Position numbers and translations under genes: made by a program. The notes under the pieces are model-generated. The model did no database searches. It was not told where the DNA came from and saw only the letters and a program-made list of their open reading frames with translations. A DNA stretch of 64,000 bases from Sorghum bicolor (Eukaryota; Streptophyta; Magnoliopsida; Poales; Poaceae): positions 60,444,407-60,508,406 of the forward strand of contig NC_012876.2 in assembly GCF_000003195.3 (NCBI RefSeq), written 5' to 3'. Positions 21,401 to 32,528 of the stretch are shown piece after piece; the stretch's first letter is position 1, and every line of letters begins with the position of its first letter.

Positions 21401-24400
21401 TGGAGTAACTGGGCTCAAAAGATTCATCACACAAATTACAGGTAAACTGTGCAGTTAGTTTTTATTTTCGTCTATATTTAATGCTCCATGCATACGACTA
21501 AAGATTCGATGTGACGGAAAATATTGAAAATTTTTGCGAACTAAACAAGGCCAAGTCAAATGAAGAAATGAATTCTCATTTACACGCCCAAGTCACCAAC
21601 CAACCAGCCAGCATACGGCTCATTCAATATTCCCTGTTTGGCTGCGAGAACAAGTGCAGCCGCTATTCTCCTCTCTTAAAATACTGCAGCAAGTATTATA
21701 GCTACAGTACATCAGCAATCGGTTTTTCAAAAAAAAAGAAATCGGGAATCTTTACGCAGCAATCAGTTCGGGCTTTCTTACTTCACCCGAAAATCAAAAA
21801 CTTTTTTAAGATTTTTCGTTACATCGAATCTTGCGGCATATATATATAGCATTTAATATAAATGAAAACTAAAACTACTTGCACAGTTTGTCTGCAAACC
21901 GCGAGACGAATCTTTTAAGCCTAGTTACTCCATAACTCGACAATGTTTGTCAAATAAAAATGGAAGTGTTACAATGTCAAAATCCAAAAACTTTTTAGAT
22001 CTAAACAAGGCCTTCCAAATATTTTCAAGATTATTCGTCACATCGAATCTTTAGACACGTACATAATTTGTGAGACAAATTTTTTAAATCTAATTAGTCC
22101 ATAATTAGACAATAGTTGTTAAATAAAATAAAAGTATTACGATAGTCAAAACCAAAAGAAAAAAGCATTCAGTTAAAAGGTGGTTCTTTTTCGGCTCGAG
22201 GAGCACACCTACTAATCCGGCAAAATTGGTGGGACAAATCTTTTAAAACTAGTTAGTCTATAATTAAATAATAATTACTAAATACAAATAAAAATACTAT
22301 AATAGCTAAACCTAAAAAATTTTACAAACTAAAAACTGCTCCATAGCATAGCTTTACCCAGCGCCAGCGGGGCATTGCGGTCTTCTTTAGTTCGTCTAAA
22401 GTTTAGCTCTTTATTGAGACATATATATAAATTATTAAATATATATAGACTAAAAAATAATTAATTATATAGATTGCGATTAATTTGTGAGATGATTTTT
22501 AAAACCTAATTAGTCTATGATTTGACAATATAGTGCCACAATAAATATGTTACTAATGACTAACTAATCGGCTTAATAAATTTGTCTTATGAATTACTAA
22601 GAACTTCTATAATTTTTTATAACACCCGATGTGTTACTCCTAAATTTTAACCACCGGATTTAAACACTCCGACTTTTGTGTACTAATGTACGGAGTACTC
22701 TCTTAATTTGTCTCTGCAAGCTTAACTCCTAGAATCTATGGCAGTAATTTTTTTTAAGTTTGACCAATTTTATAGAAAAGAGTATCAATATCTATGACAT
22801 AAAATGAGTATCTTATAAAAATATGTTCTATAATCAATATAATGGTATTAATTTGGTACTATAAATCTGAATGTTTTTTCTTAAAATCCGGTCAAAGTTT
22901 TAAAATTTTGACTTAGGACAACTCTAAATATTGAAGCTTTGAGAGACAGAGAGTATTAGTAGTTTAGTACACAGCACTAGGCTGTGGCAAGAAGATGACG
23001 ATGACTGCTAAGGGCACTCACAATGCAAGACTCTATCACAGAGTCCAAGACACTTAATTACATATTATTTATGATATTTTTGCTGATGTGGTATTGAAGA
23101 AAGAGGTAGAAAAAATAAGACTCCAAGTCTTATTTAGACTCCAAGTCCACATTGTTCGAGGTAATAAATAACTTTAGACTCTATGATAGAGTCTGTATTG
23201 TGAGTGGCCTAAGGGCACTCTCAATGTAAGACTTTATCACAAAGTCCAAGATAATTAATTACATATTATTTATGGTATTTTCCTGATGTGGCACCGTATT
23301 TATTGAAGAATGAGATAGAAAAAATAAGACTCCAAGTCTTATTTAGACTCTAAGTTCACATTGTTCGAGGTAATAAATAATTTTAGACTCCATGATAGAG
23401 TCTGCATTGTGAGTGCGCTAACAGGCAAAATTGAAGTGCCTGTACTAGCCAGGCGCACCCAAGGCTTAGCCATTCCTAAAATTTTTTAAAATTTTTTATC
23501 ACATCAAATTTTATAGGATAAATCTTTTAAATCTAGTTAGTTTATAATTACATAATAATTATTAAATATGAATAAAAGTGATAGAGCAGCCAAAATTAAA
23601 ATTTTTGGCCTAAGTCAGATCCAGCCTGGCGGACTAGCTAGAGCTAGCTAGCTAGCCGCCGCTGGACGGCTGGAGTAGGTGGGGCGTCATGAAGGAGAAG
23701 GTACTACGTACGGACAATGCAGGCATGCCGCAGCTAGTAGCTACTACTCTACTAGGGCCTTGTTTACTTACCAGAAAATTTTATAAAAATTTTCACATTT
23801 CTCGTCACATCGAATCTTTAGACACATGCATAGAGTATTAAATATAGACGAAAATAAAAACTAATTGCACAGTTTAGTCGGAATTGACGAGACGAATCTT
23901 TTAAGCCTAGTTAGTCCATAATTGAACAATATTTGTCAAATACAAACGAAACCGGCCGCTCCAGCTGCCGCCGCCGGCCGGCCGCCCCATGTGCACGTTG
24001 CGTTCACCTTCCCCCCGCCGCGTGCCGGCTGTTCCGTCGCAATTACTGCCACCTCCGGCCGGCCGGTCCGTCCTCCTCCCCGCGCGCGGCACGGGCAACT
24101 GACAAGGCTGTTCGCTCAGGTCTTCTCCAGTTTCCAAATTTTGTTTTTTTATCGTAGTATTTTCGTTTTTATTTAATAAATATTGTCAAATCATAGATGA
24201 ACTAAATTAGAATATTTATTTTGCGATTTACAGACGAACTGTACAATTAATTTTTATTTTTATCTATATTTAATGCTTAATGTATATGTCATAAGATTTA
24301 ATATGATGAGAAATCGTAAAAAATTTATAGTTTTTTTTGGGTGAATTAAACAAGATCTAAGATTATTAATCTATCTATTATTTAGCAGTGTTACTCTCTT

Positions 24401-26186
24401 AGCTATGATTTTTTCGAACGGACTAATCATGCCACATGCATCTATGCACACCATGCATACAACTCGATGGATCGATCGAGGCACGACGGAACGGACGTGT
24501 GCTGGATCGGATACATAATGACCAAATTATACTGTGGCTAGCTAGTGTCAATTATGGTACCACGCATGGCTCATGAAGGCTCTGTTCGCTTGGCTGATAA
24601 ACTACGACTAAAAATACTCTTTACTAATTTATTACGAGAGAAAAACGTTGCTGAATAGCTAAGGTCTTGTTCAATTTGTAAATTTTTTTGGATTTCAATA
24701 GTGTAGCATTTTTATTTTTATTTAACAAACATTGTCTAATCATAGAGTAACTAGACTTAAAAGATTTGTCTCATGATTTACATATAAACTGTATAATTAG
24801 TTTTTATTTTCATGTATATTTAATGCACCATGCATGTCCTGCAAAATTTAAAAATCTTAAAAATTTTTGATAACTACAAAGCCTAATAGCATTGATCGAC
24901 TGATAAATTTAAGCGAAAAGCAGGTATATTAATTCCTCGGATGGCAGATGGCAAGTACTAGACCCATCATGCAATGCAATGATGCTGCACAGTGCTGTAC
25001 GCAGCAGCGACGTCTACGAGGACGACGCGACGACACTAGAGAGCAAGGAGATGACAACGACCCAGTACTCACTCGGTTACAAATTACAATTCCAACAACA
25101 ATCTTAGAGAGAGTCAATAAATCTCGAGTTTAATAGAGATAAATTCAAAGAATTATAATTTCAAATAGATATACAATAAAATATAACTAATATAATAAAA
25201 TGATAATTAGTTAATATCATAAACGTTATCTTATTATATAAATTTGAGATTGCGACGTGTGCAGCACTAGTAATTAAAATGGAGAGCTTGCGTTTCGAAC
25301 GGTGTAGGGAAAAGGCAAAAAAACGATCGTGTTGTTACCGGCCGTATGCAAGCAACACATGTCACTGTAACAACCTCATGCATGCAATGCAATGCCGCAT
25401 GCAGGCTAGTTCTCTCTTCGGAACAAGGAGTTAAAATTGCATGACAACGACGTGCACACTGGTTGAACACACTGTAGCAATAAATTAACGGAGTACCTAC
25501 ACTCGTTTCTTAAGCTAACAATTACGTAATGGAGGAATAGAAGGAACACTGTGCATCGCTAATAACAATTACGTAATGGAGAAATAAATTAATTAAGCAG
25601 GATGGAAGAACACGATGGCCCGCCAATTCTGTTCGCTTATTAAGCTTATCTACCGAATCTGCCGATCATTCAACAGTGTTTTTCTCTTATAACAAATCAG
25701 CGAATAATATTTTTAGTCATAACTTATTAGCCAAGCGAACAGAGGCCGGCAACTATATACTAGCTAGCAGTAATAGGACGGACATCGTTGACGAAGAAGA
25801 TGAGTAGAGTGTGCATGCAGGTTAAAAATGAAGAAGACGACTAGCTATTAGCTTGCATATGCCCGGGCGTGTACCTCTTGCTGGACGCGCTGCTTTGCAG
25901 ATGGCTCGTCGATCGCACGTACAACAAGGTAAATCTTGTGGACGTCAGGCTGCACTCGCAAGATCTTCTCCACAAGAACTGCATCATCAGGCATGAATTA
26001 ATGGATATAAATGTCTACTGTACGTATATATCTTTGCAGATGTAAACGAAGTAGGATCGGAGTAGATATATAGGTATAGAAACTACACATACTCTTTCCA
26101 AGAAAGCCTGTTGAGCCGGTGACGAGGATGCACTTGCCCTTGAAGTAGTCTATGATCCTCGCCGCGTCCATGCTATCCACCATCAT
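18450..26186 (-). CDS. Fatty acyl-CoA reductase (alcohol-forming), copy 2
   Basis: Exons in coding order are 26186-26093, 25978-25875, 20429-20230, 20117-19241, 19136-19009 and 18603-18450. They sum to 1557 bp (518 aa), with GT-AG junctions and matching phases. Key residues are TGSTGFLG at 23-30, the catalytic pair Y251-K255 in NTYVFTKAMGE, and the C-terminal FAR_C domain ending DYFTKIHIPGVLKYLCK. ATGs at 26186 and 26183 are both possible starts. It is the tandem duplicate of FAR1: exons 2, 3, 5 and 6 have identical lengths (104, 200, 128, 154), and exon 4 covers FAR1 exons 4 and 5 without an intron. Intron 2 is 5.4 kb and packed with MITEs. The role is presumed wax or pollen-wall alcohol synthesis. 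No inactivating change was seen. Confidence 0.93.
20610..20848. mobile_element. MITE, GGCCTTGTTTAGTT family (copy 1)
   Basis: It begins GGGCTTTGTTTAGTTGCG and has the family core (TTGCAATTAGTTTTT type, GATTCATCTCGTAAATTACAG). It abuts the next copy, in FAR2 intron 2. Confidence 0.65.
20845..21085. mobile_element. MITE, GGCCTTGTTTAGTT family (copy 2)
   Basis: Both ends are clear: GGCCTTGTTTAGTTCACC and AACTAAACTAGGCC. The interior includes ATTAAATATAGACGAAAAT and GACGAATCTTTTGAGCCTAGT-type text common to the family. Confidence 0.8.
21322..21552. mobile_element. MITE, GGCCTTGTTTAGTT family (copy 3)
   Basis: It has both ends, GGCCTTGTTTAGTTCG and GAACTAAACAAGGCC, and lies in the opposite orientation to copy 2. 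It lies in FAR2 intron 2. Confidence 0.8.
21769..22012. mobile_element. MITE, GGCCTTGTTTAGTT family (copy 4)
   Basis: The left end is degenerate (GGGCTTTCTTACTTCACC) and the right end is GATCTAAACAAGGCC, with the family core between. Further eroded fragments of the family follow at about 22013-22170, 22225-22340, 22380-22620 and 23470-23615. Confidence 0.65.
23012..23209. mobile_element. Tourist-like MITE, GGGCACTCACAATG family (copy 1)
   Basis: Ends are GGGCACTCACAATGCAAGAC and the inverted GTATTGTGAGTGGCC. TAA flanks both sides (23009-23011 and 23210-23212), as expected for PIF/Harbinger-type insertion. The subterminal palindrome GACTCTATCA...GATAGAGTC is conserved. Confidence 0.8.
23213..23418. 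mobile_element. Tourist-like MITE, GGGCACTCACAATG family (copy 2, head-to-tail)
   Basis: The element starts GGGCACTCTCAATG immediately after the TAA that ends copy 1. It finishes GCATTGTGAGTGCGC followed by TAA (23419-23421). The two copies are diverged, so this is not a very recent duplication. Confidence 0.8.
23757..24355. mobile_element. Two opposed GGCCTTG-family MITE pieces flanking a GC-rich insert
   Basis: A left piece (23757-23950) runs in family order and stops abruptly at ACAAACGAAA. A right piece (24130-24355) resumes in the opposite sense at ATCGTAGTATTTTCGTTTTT and ends AATTAAACAAGATC. Between them (about 23951-24125) is unrelated GC-rich DNA, suggesting either capture between MITE ends or an insertion. 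Confidence 0.5.
24660..24890. mobile_element. MITE, GGCCTTGTTTAGTT family (degenerate copy)
   Basis: It begins AAGGTCTTGTTCAATTTG and ends AACTACAAAGCCT with the family core between. Just before it, 24580-24655 carries the end of another common MITE type (CTGTTCGCTTGGCTGATAA), whose inverted form recurs at 25620-25745. Confidence 0.6.
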
Positions 26187-26360
26187 CGTCGTCGTCTCCG
26201 ATCCTCGCCGCCGGCGATCGTTTTGACTGCTTGATGAGCTAGGCAGCTGCAGAGAGAGAGAGAGGCACTGAGCTTCACTGTGTCTGTTGACTGTTGTGTG
26301 AGAACTTTGGGATGCGATAGAGAAACGGAGAGAGAGAGAGAGAGACAGAGGGAGACTCGA

Positions 26361-26371
26361 ATTATTATAAA
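26361..26371 (-). promoter_or_regulatory. Candidate TATA box of FAR2
   Basis: TTTATAATAAT on the minus strand lies about 180 bp upstream of the FAR2 ATG. The predicted 5' UTR is rich in CT repeats (GA runs at 26249-26262 and 26330-26343 on the plus strand), a common plant leader feature. Confidence 0.4.
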
Positions 26372-26583
26372 GAGATGGAGGACACACGAGACAGGACATG
26401 GAGAAGCAATGCAATGCATGCACCAAATAAATAAAATAGGTCGCATCTGCACAAATAAATGTAATGAGGGTACCGTGCATGGTGTGGGGTTGGTGCAAAA
26501 TTAAAACATTCGAGGACCGTCTCTGCACCAGATTTAAATTTTGGCACAGAGCAGCACCGGGAGCATGTTATCTTATGTTTGTA

Positions 26584-27030
26584 CTCCCTCCGTCCAAAAT
26601 ACAAAATACAAGTATAGATTGCATGTCAATCTAAATAGTCCGCGATCAAAATTTTAGGCCTTGTCTAGTTCCAAAAAATTTTGCAAAAATTTTTAGATTC
26701 TTCGTCACATCGAATTTTTAGGCGCATGCATGAAGTATTAAATATAAACGAAAATAAAAACTAATTACACAGTTTGGTCGAAATTGACGAGACGAAAATG
26801 CTACGGTGTCGATTTCCCAAAAAATTTTAGAACTAAACAAGGCCTAGTGAATAAATATTTATGTCAACGATTCTAAATTAATTTATTATGAAAATGGGTT
26901 TTGTAATTAGCCTAATTGTATTTATTTGATATTATAAATACCGATATTTTTTATTTATAATCAGTTAAACTCAAGATATTAAAATATGAGATTGTGCTAG
27001 AATTGCATTTTTTTTCTTAGACGGAGGGAG
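26584..27030. mobile_element. Stowaway-like MITE (split by a nested MITE)
   Basis: Its ends CTCCCTCCGTCC and the inverted GGACGGAGGGAG-type sequence are flanked by TA (26582-26583 and 27031-27032). Without the nested element it is about 260 bp. Confidence 0.75.
26657..26844. mobile_element. MITE, GGCCTTGTTTAGTT family, nested in the Stowaway-like element
   Basis: It has clean ends, GGCCTTGTCTAGTTCC and GAACTAAACAAGGCC. At 188 bp it is shorter than its relatives because a middle part (the TAGTCCAT region) is missing. Confidence 0.8.
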
Positions 27031-27215
27031 TACGCTACTCAACATATATACTGTATATAGACATAAGAGGTGAATCTAAACTATGTTAGAGCAAGTATAA
27101 TAACAGACTGTAATTAAGTTGGTTAAATGCTGAGACAGAGGATAGAGGAGAAGAGGAAGAGGCGAAGCACGAGTTGTAAGCTTACATCGGCCTTAGGCAC
27201 ATAACCAATGAACAT

Positions 27216-29918
27216 TGTCACACCCATATTTTAAGAACAAAATAGGATGCATAAAAGACTCATATGTGCCCCAGGAATAGTCGCACAAATAAGTAGACAA
27301 ATCTCAAATGTACCATTGCAGTGTTCATTACATAGCGAAACATAAGAAATCACATAGTCTTATACATAAATGATAGCAAGATGTAAACAACGCTCTCGAC
27401 GGAAGCTCCACACAGGGACACTGTTGACTGGTTGACTCCAAACCTAGTACTCATAACGATAATCCTCATTCCAGTCATCTTCATTATCATATCCTGAGGT
27501 GTTGGGAAATTGCAAGAGTGAGCACATATCGTACTCAACAAGTATTACCAGGGGTTCATGAGGCTCAAATAGCTGACACTGGTTTAACTGCATTTAGCTT
27601 TTAATAGTGGATAGCATGTTCATAATTAAATAGCAATTGTCAAGGAAGCTTAAATAATCCATTAATCCCATGATCAAATGTAAGCATAATTAACTCATAG
27701 CATAAACGATAATCAAATGAACATAACAACATAACAAGCTCATCATCTTAATGTAGATGTCCCCAAGGCCGCTCCTGACCGTGAGCTCGGCTAGTATACC
27801 AGTTTTACACTCTGCAGAGGTTGTACATCTTTACCCATGAGTCATGATTTACCCGTTCGCCCGAGGTAGCTAATCTCTTAACCCCCTTCCTAGGGAGGTC
27901 GGCAGGGATCACTATGAAGCCTTTCAAAAGTTCGTCTAACAAGTTAGGGCCGCAAGGTTTCCTTTGCGCGCAGATATAGAGCCCCCCTTCCGATGGCACA
28001 ATGACTCGCAGCCTATACTCATACAGACAGAGGCCACACTATACCCAAAACGGTTCAGCCCCTCCGCCCTTTCGGGTAACCTCTAACAAGCTAGAAAAGT
28101 GCTTCATACTGAGCTAAAGCCAGAGCCAAAATAGCCCTCATGGTTGCACTGTTATCCCGGGTGATCACGTACAGACAAGATCTCATACAGTTATATGTCA
28201 TTCTTTAATGTTCATTGCATAGCTATTAATCATCTTACAAGATCATGGATTATATCAAGCACTAGCACATCTACACCCAATGCATATCAAGTAGGTAGCA
28301 AGGAATACAGGTAACAATCATCTATGATTTTGCTAAGGTCGACAAGGTGATAGCATGCATATGATATATATGTGTAGTTATGAGTGAATAGGTAACAAGG
28401 ATGATCCCAAGTTATACTTGCCTTGACCAAAGCTCTCCTGAGCCCGCTGGTCTTCAAAAGCTTGGTCTTGATCACCAACGTACAGCTCACCGTCTAATTC
28501 CAATCATCAATCAACAACACGCCATCCAATGTAGACAATCATACACGAAGCAAACAAGATATAATTAGAACAATACACCAAACAGTGGTAAAACAAATAT
28601 AAAAGTTTATGATAATATTCTACGCAGCGCTACGATCACACAAATGTAAAGTTCACGAAAATCGGAATTGAAACGAGTAAGATATGAATTTTCTAAGATT
28701 TCCTATAGGTAAATAATTAATTAAATGCTACTGCAGAAATAAAAAGTTTCAAAACAGTAAACTAATATTTCTAACATGTAGAGCATGTAATTACTAACCT
28801 AACGCAATTTGAATGGACAAAAACGGAGTTAAAATGATTATTTTATGAGCATTATAAAATCAGTGGCAAACTTGTAAATACCTGAAAACGTATTTTGAAT
28901 CAGTCGGCAAGAATACGCTTTCTAACTCGGAACACGGAAACCTGCGCAGGGCGCCAAGGACCGCGGGTTAGAAAATAAGATTTCTCAGGGTTTCTTTAAC
29001 AAAAATACCCCCCCGAAGGGGTACCTTCTAATCCGAGCCGTAGATCGCGATTTGGAGGGCGCTGAGGGACCGGGGCTAACTCCGGCCGGCCGGCGGCGAG
29101 GCCAGACACGGCGGCGCCATGGCCGCGGCTCCGGAAGCTCGCTGGAGCAAGGAATCTCGCGATTCCTAGCCTCTCTGCACGAAGGGAAACCACCGGGGGG
29201 AAGAGGAGCTTGCCCCGAACTCGTGTAGGCGATCTTCTTGGGCTGAGGGGGAGCGGAGGACGCACGCGACAGCGGCGGCTAGGATAGAGTTTCGGCGAGA
29301 TCCAATCGAGCTCACACAGGGCACCTAGGGTTTGGTTTTGTTGCGGTTTGGATGCAAAAGAAGTCCGCGGCTCCGGGAAAAGGACTTTGTAGGACTCGGT
29401 TTGCCTCCTTGGGAAAGAAATCCCGGGGTTTCGGGATTAGTTCGGCCGGAGAAGGTCTCCTGCTCGGCTCGCGTCCAGGAAGAAGGAAGGGAAGCGCTGA
29501 CGGGCGGGGCCCAGCTGCCAGCGACTGAGAAGGGGAGGCGCGCGCGGTTGGGCCGGGAGAGAGAGTGGGCCGAGTGCGGGAGGGAGTGGGAACTGGGCCG
29601 AACGCAAAGAGGGAGGAGGGGAAAGCTGGGCCAGATTCCAGGGAGGTTTTCCCCCCTTTTTTTTTTCTTTTCTTTTCTGGTTTCTTTTCCAAAACATTCT
29701 CCAAATAGAATTTTGAAAGCACAATTTATTTCTAACCAAAAACAACCAACACAAAATAAAATATGTCTCAGCATGAATGCACAAAATCATATTACTAAAC
29801 TTATGATAAATTTTAATTTTCACAAAAATTATTTATTTGCTACATTAAATGCTCACTAAAATTCTTAAATAATTCAAATTAAATCCTATTAATTGAAATT
29901 CAAATTTTGGGTGTTACA
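27216..29918 (-). repeat. 3' LTR of the gypsy element
   Basis: This 2703-bp direct repeat of 32529-35229 has ends TGTCACACCC...GGGTGTTACA as read on the plus strand. Several small ORFs in its GC-rich half (about 29000-29660) occur identically in both LTRs and look like chance frames. Confidence 0.93.
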
Positions 29919-29925
29919 AACTCTA

Positions 29926-29937
29926 CCCCCCTTAAAA
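29926..29937 (-). other. Polypurine tract of the gypsy element
   Basis: On the minus strand the sequence TTTTAAGGGGGG lies just upstream of the 3' LTR, the expected position for second-strand priming. Confidence 0.7.
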
Positions 29938-30060
29938 GAATCTCGTCCTCGAGATTGAGCAGTGCATAAACAAACAACTGCGGATTTAATTCTCTCCAAA
30001 CATCTTCTCCTTCTCAAGTCGCTTCTACCTCTAAATACCAATTCCATTGTACTAGCAATC

Positions 30061-31617
30061 TCAACATCTCTGGTTAGGTAGCATACCTCGTGGTTTTTCT
30101 GAAAAGTCACTTAGAAATTTATTCCCTACACAGTCCTGAAGATCAACACCATCATCCTCTAAATGATTCACTGTGGCTGTGGGTGGAGCTTGTACTGCTA
30201 CGTCCACACTGATTCTCTCTCCCTTGGGTGTGGTCACAACTACTACTTTCTCCTTGCACTTAATTTCCGTAGCATATTCCTTCATCCAATCCAAACCCAA
30301 TATCACATCTATGCCTGAGGTTCTCATAACCATGGGACTAACCGGGAAATCTACCCCCCTTAAAGAAAGACTTGCTGAGGGGCAACAATATGAAACTGGT
30401 ATCGTCCCTCCCGGTGAGTTTACTAGCATATGGGTTTTCATGGCAACTAGTGGTATGCTGTGAACTCTAACAAATGCTTGTGATATGAATGTATGCGAAG
30501 CTCCAGAATCAAATAAAACTGTAGCGGGAATAGAGTTGATACTGAACGTACCCATCATAATCTCCGGTCCCTCTTGTACTGTCTCTGCAGCCACATGGTT
30601 CACCTTTGCTCCATGAGAATTAGACTTTTGATTGTTGTTCCGCTGGTTGAATCTCTCCGGGCAATCATATGACATATGACCTTCTTTCCCACAGCGAAAA
30701 CACCTAGTAGGGGTATTGGAAGCACTTCTCTTCATAGAGGTGGCATTTGAATTTCCCGAGCGAGAAGTCTGTTGTCCACTCTGTTGTTGATTAGGATTAC
30801 GCTGAGATTGTTGGTTGCGATCCCCTTGACTAACTGGTCCATGGTACCTCTGTTGATCGCCCTGCTGAGAATTGAAACGTTGGCGGTTGTTGCCTCCAGA
30901 ACCTTGGGCTAACATTCTTCTCTTCTTATCTTGACCTTTACGCATGTTATCCAACACAATAGCACGGTTCACCAGAGCCTGGAATGTAGGGTAGGTATTT
31001 CCAGCCTGTTGCAATCTGAGTTCATAGTAAAGACCTTTCATGAAGAGACGTTGTTTGTCAGCATCTTCTCTGACTTCGTTTGGAGCATAGCGAGCCAACT
31101 GCTCAAACATGTCATGATACTCAGCCACAGACATAGAACCCATCCTAAGAGATCTGAACTCTTCCTGCTTGAGCTCCATCACTCCTTCATTGATGTGTCG
31201 TGCTCGGAAGTCTCTGCAAAATTCTAACCAAGTGACAGGAGGAGCATTGTTGGGACGAGCAGCTTGATATGACTCCCACCATGTTTGGGCTGCTCCCTGA
31301 AGCTGTCCAGATGCATACAACACCTTCTCCAAATCATTGCACTGTGCTATGTTCAGTTGCCTCTCCACAGCACGTAACCAATCATCCGCCTCCATGGGAT
31401 CCGCTGAGTGTGTAAATACCGGAGGTCTTCCCTTCATGAATTCCCCCCGCTTATCTCTCACATGAACAGGTGGTGGTGTTGGTGGAGGTTGTTGTTGTAG
31501 GTGTTGCATGAAGACGTGCATCATCTGATTCTGAGTTTGCATAAGTTCCTCCACAGTAATTGGGGCATTGTCACTATTGCCACGGCCTCTGCCTCTGCCT
31601 CTTCCCCTGGCTGCCAT
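30061..31617 (-). CDS. Ty3-gypsy gag-protease, pol deleted
   Basis: The ORF has 518 codons from the ATG of MAARGRGRGRGRG at 31617; the frame is open to an upstream ATG at 31641. Domains in order are an RG-rich N-terminus; the Retrotrans_gag capsid (DDWLRAVERQLN, TWWESYQAARP, WLEFCRDFRARHI, SVAEYHDMFEQLARYAP); a Gln/Asn-rich linker; a CCHC knuckle CFRCGKEGHMSYDC; and an aspartic protease with LFDSGASHTFI and GLDWM. The frame then jumps to a short unrelated tail ending FSEKPRGML, so RT, RNase H and integrase are missing. The tail may be the old pol C-terminus fused in frame, but that is a guess. The product could still build particles and be cleaved. Confidence 0.88.
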   Translation of the reverse strand: MAARGRGRGRGRGNSDNAPITVEELMQTQNQMMHVFMQHLQQQPPPTPPPVHVRDKRGEFMKGRPPVFTHSADPMEADDWLRAVERQLNIAQCNDLEKVLYASGQLQGAAQTWWESYQAARPNNAPPVTWLEFCRDFRARHINEGVMELKQEEFRSLRMGSMSVAEYHDMFEQLARYAPNEVREDADKQRLFMKGLYYELRLQQAGNTYPTFQALVNRAIVLDNMRKGQDKKRRMLAQGSGGNNRQRFNSQQGDQQRYHGPVSQGDRNQQSQRNPNQQQSGQQTSRSGNSNATSMKRSASNTPTRCFRCGKEGHMSYDCPERFNQRNNNQKSNSHGAKVNHVAAETVQEGPEIMMGTFSINSIPATVLFDSGASHTFISQAFVRVHSIPLVAMKTHMLVNSPGGTIPVSYCCPSASLSLRGVDFPVSPMVMRTSGIDVILGLDWMKEYATEIKCKEKVVVVTTPKGERISVDVAVQAPPTATVNHLEDDGVDLQDCVGNKFLSDFSEKPRGMLPNQRC

Positions 31618-32513
31618 CTGCATTCCAAGGTATATAAACACATCTTAGTAATGTCCAACATGACAATTACAAGAGTTAACCGAATCTGAAATTTTCTGGG
31701 TAACATCCAACATCAGCAGATCAGAAAATCAGTAATATCTCGAGTTCCAGAATTCAAAAGGATACATGCTGTACACCGTTGGAAAGACAAAGAAATTGTC
31801 TACAACTTTCATTTAGATCATATTACCAGATTCCAACGTGAGGTTAACCAAAAACTGGGTACAACCGAAACTGTTACAGAATTCCAGACTGCGCAGAAAC
31901 CTCAACTTGAAACAGTCATAACTCTCAGCTCATAATCGATGATATGGTCATTCTTGCGGCATTGGAAAGATATGGAAGTCTACTTGTTCCCAGAAAAATT
32001 TGATGGACATTGCATGAACAGATTTTGAGATGTACCAGATTCATTGCAGACTGCTCCATAAAACAGCAAAGGACAGAAACAGAATTTTAACCAACCCCAA
32101 CTATTTAGTTCATTAATCCTTATGCCTTAAGCCTATAAACTAAATGAACTTGTAGAGGAAATCCACAAGATCATTGCACTCATTACAAAGATCCAAATCA
32201 AGCATAAGCATAATAACAAACCAAACCAAGCATTAACTCAACTTGCGGTACTATCGTTCTCTTCCTATTAAGGGCAAAGATTCCTAAAATTCTCTTTCAA
32301 CTATGTAAGCAGGTGGTAAGAGAAGGTTCTAAAAGCATATTCAAAGCAAGGAGTGGGGATGAGAACAAGTCTTTAAGATAAGCAACAAGGTGAAGATGAA
32401 TAGGATATAGTGTAGAAGAAAATATCAAGGTTTATAGAACAAGGATTTTATAGCCATTTCAAAACCTTATGACGGCCAATTTCTAACTAGGCTTGCGTCC
32501 GACAGTCAACAAA

Positions 32514-32525
32514 GCTCTGATACCA
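32514..32525 (-). other. Primer binding site (initiator tRNA-Met) of the gypsy element
   Basis: On the minus strand the sequence is TGGTATCAGAGC, the standard plant tRNA-Met(i) complement, three bases inside the 5' LTR. Confidence 0.9.
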
Positions 32526-32528
32526 ATT

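Noticed and set aside
29312..29859. Open frames in the gypsy LTR
   Set aside because: They are duplicated exactly in the other LTR (34624-35170), occur on both strands, carry no known domain, and are explained by GC-rich LTR sequence.
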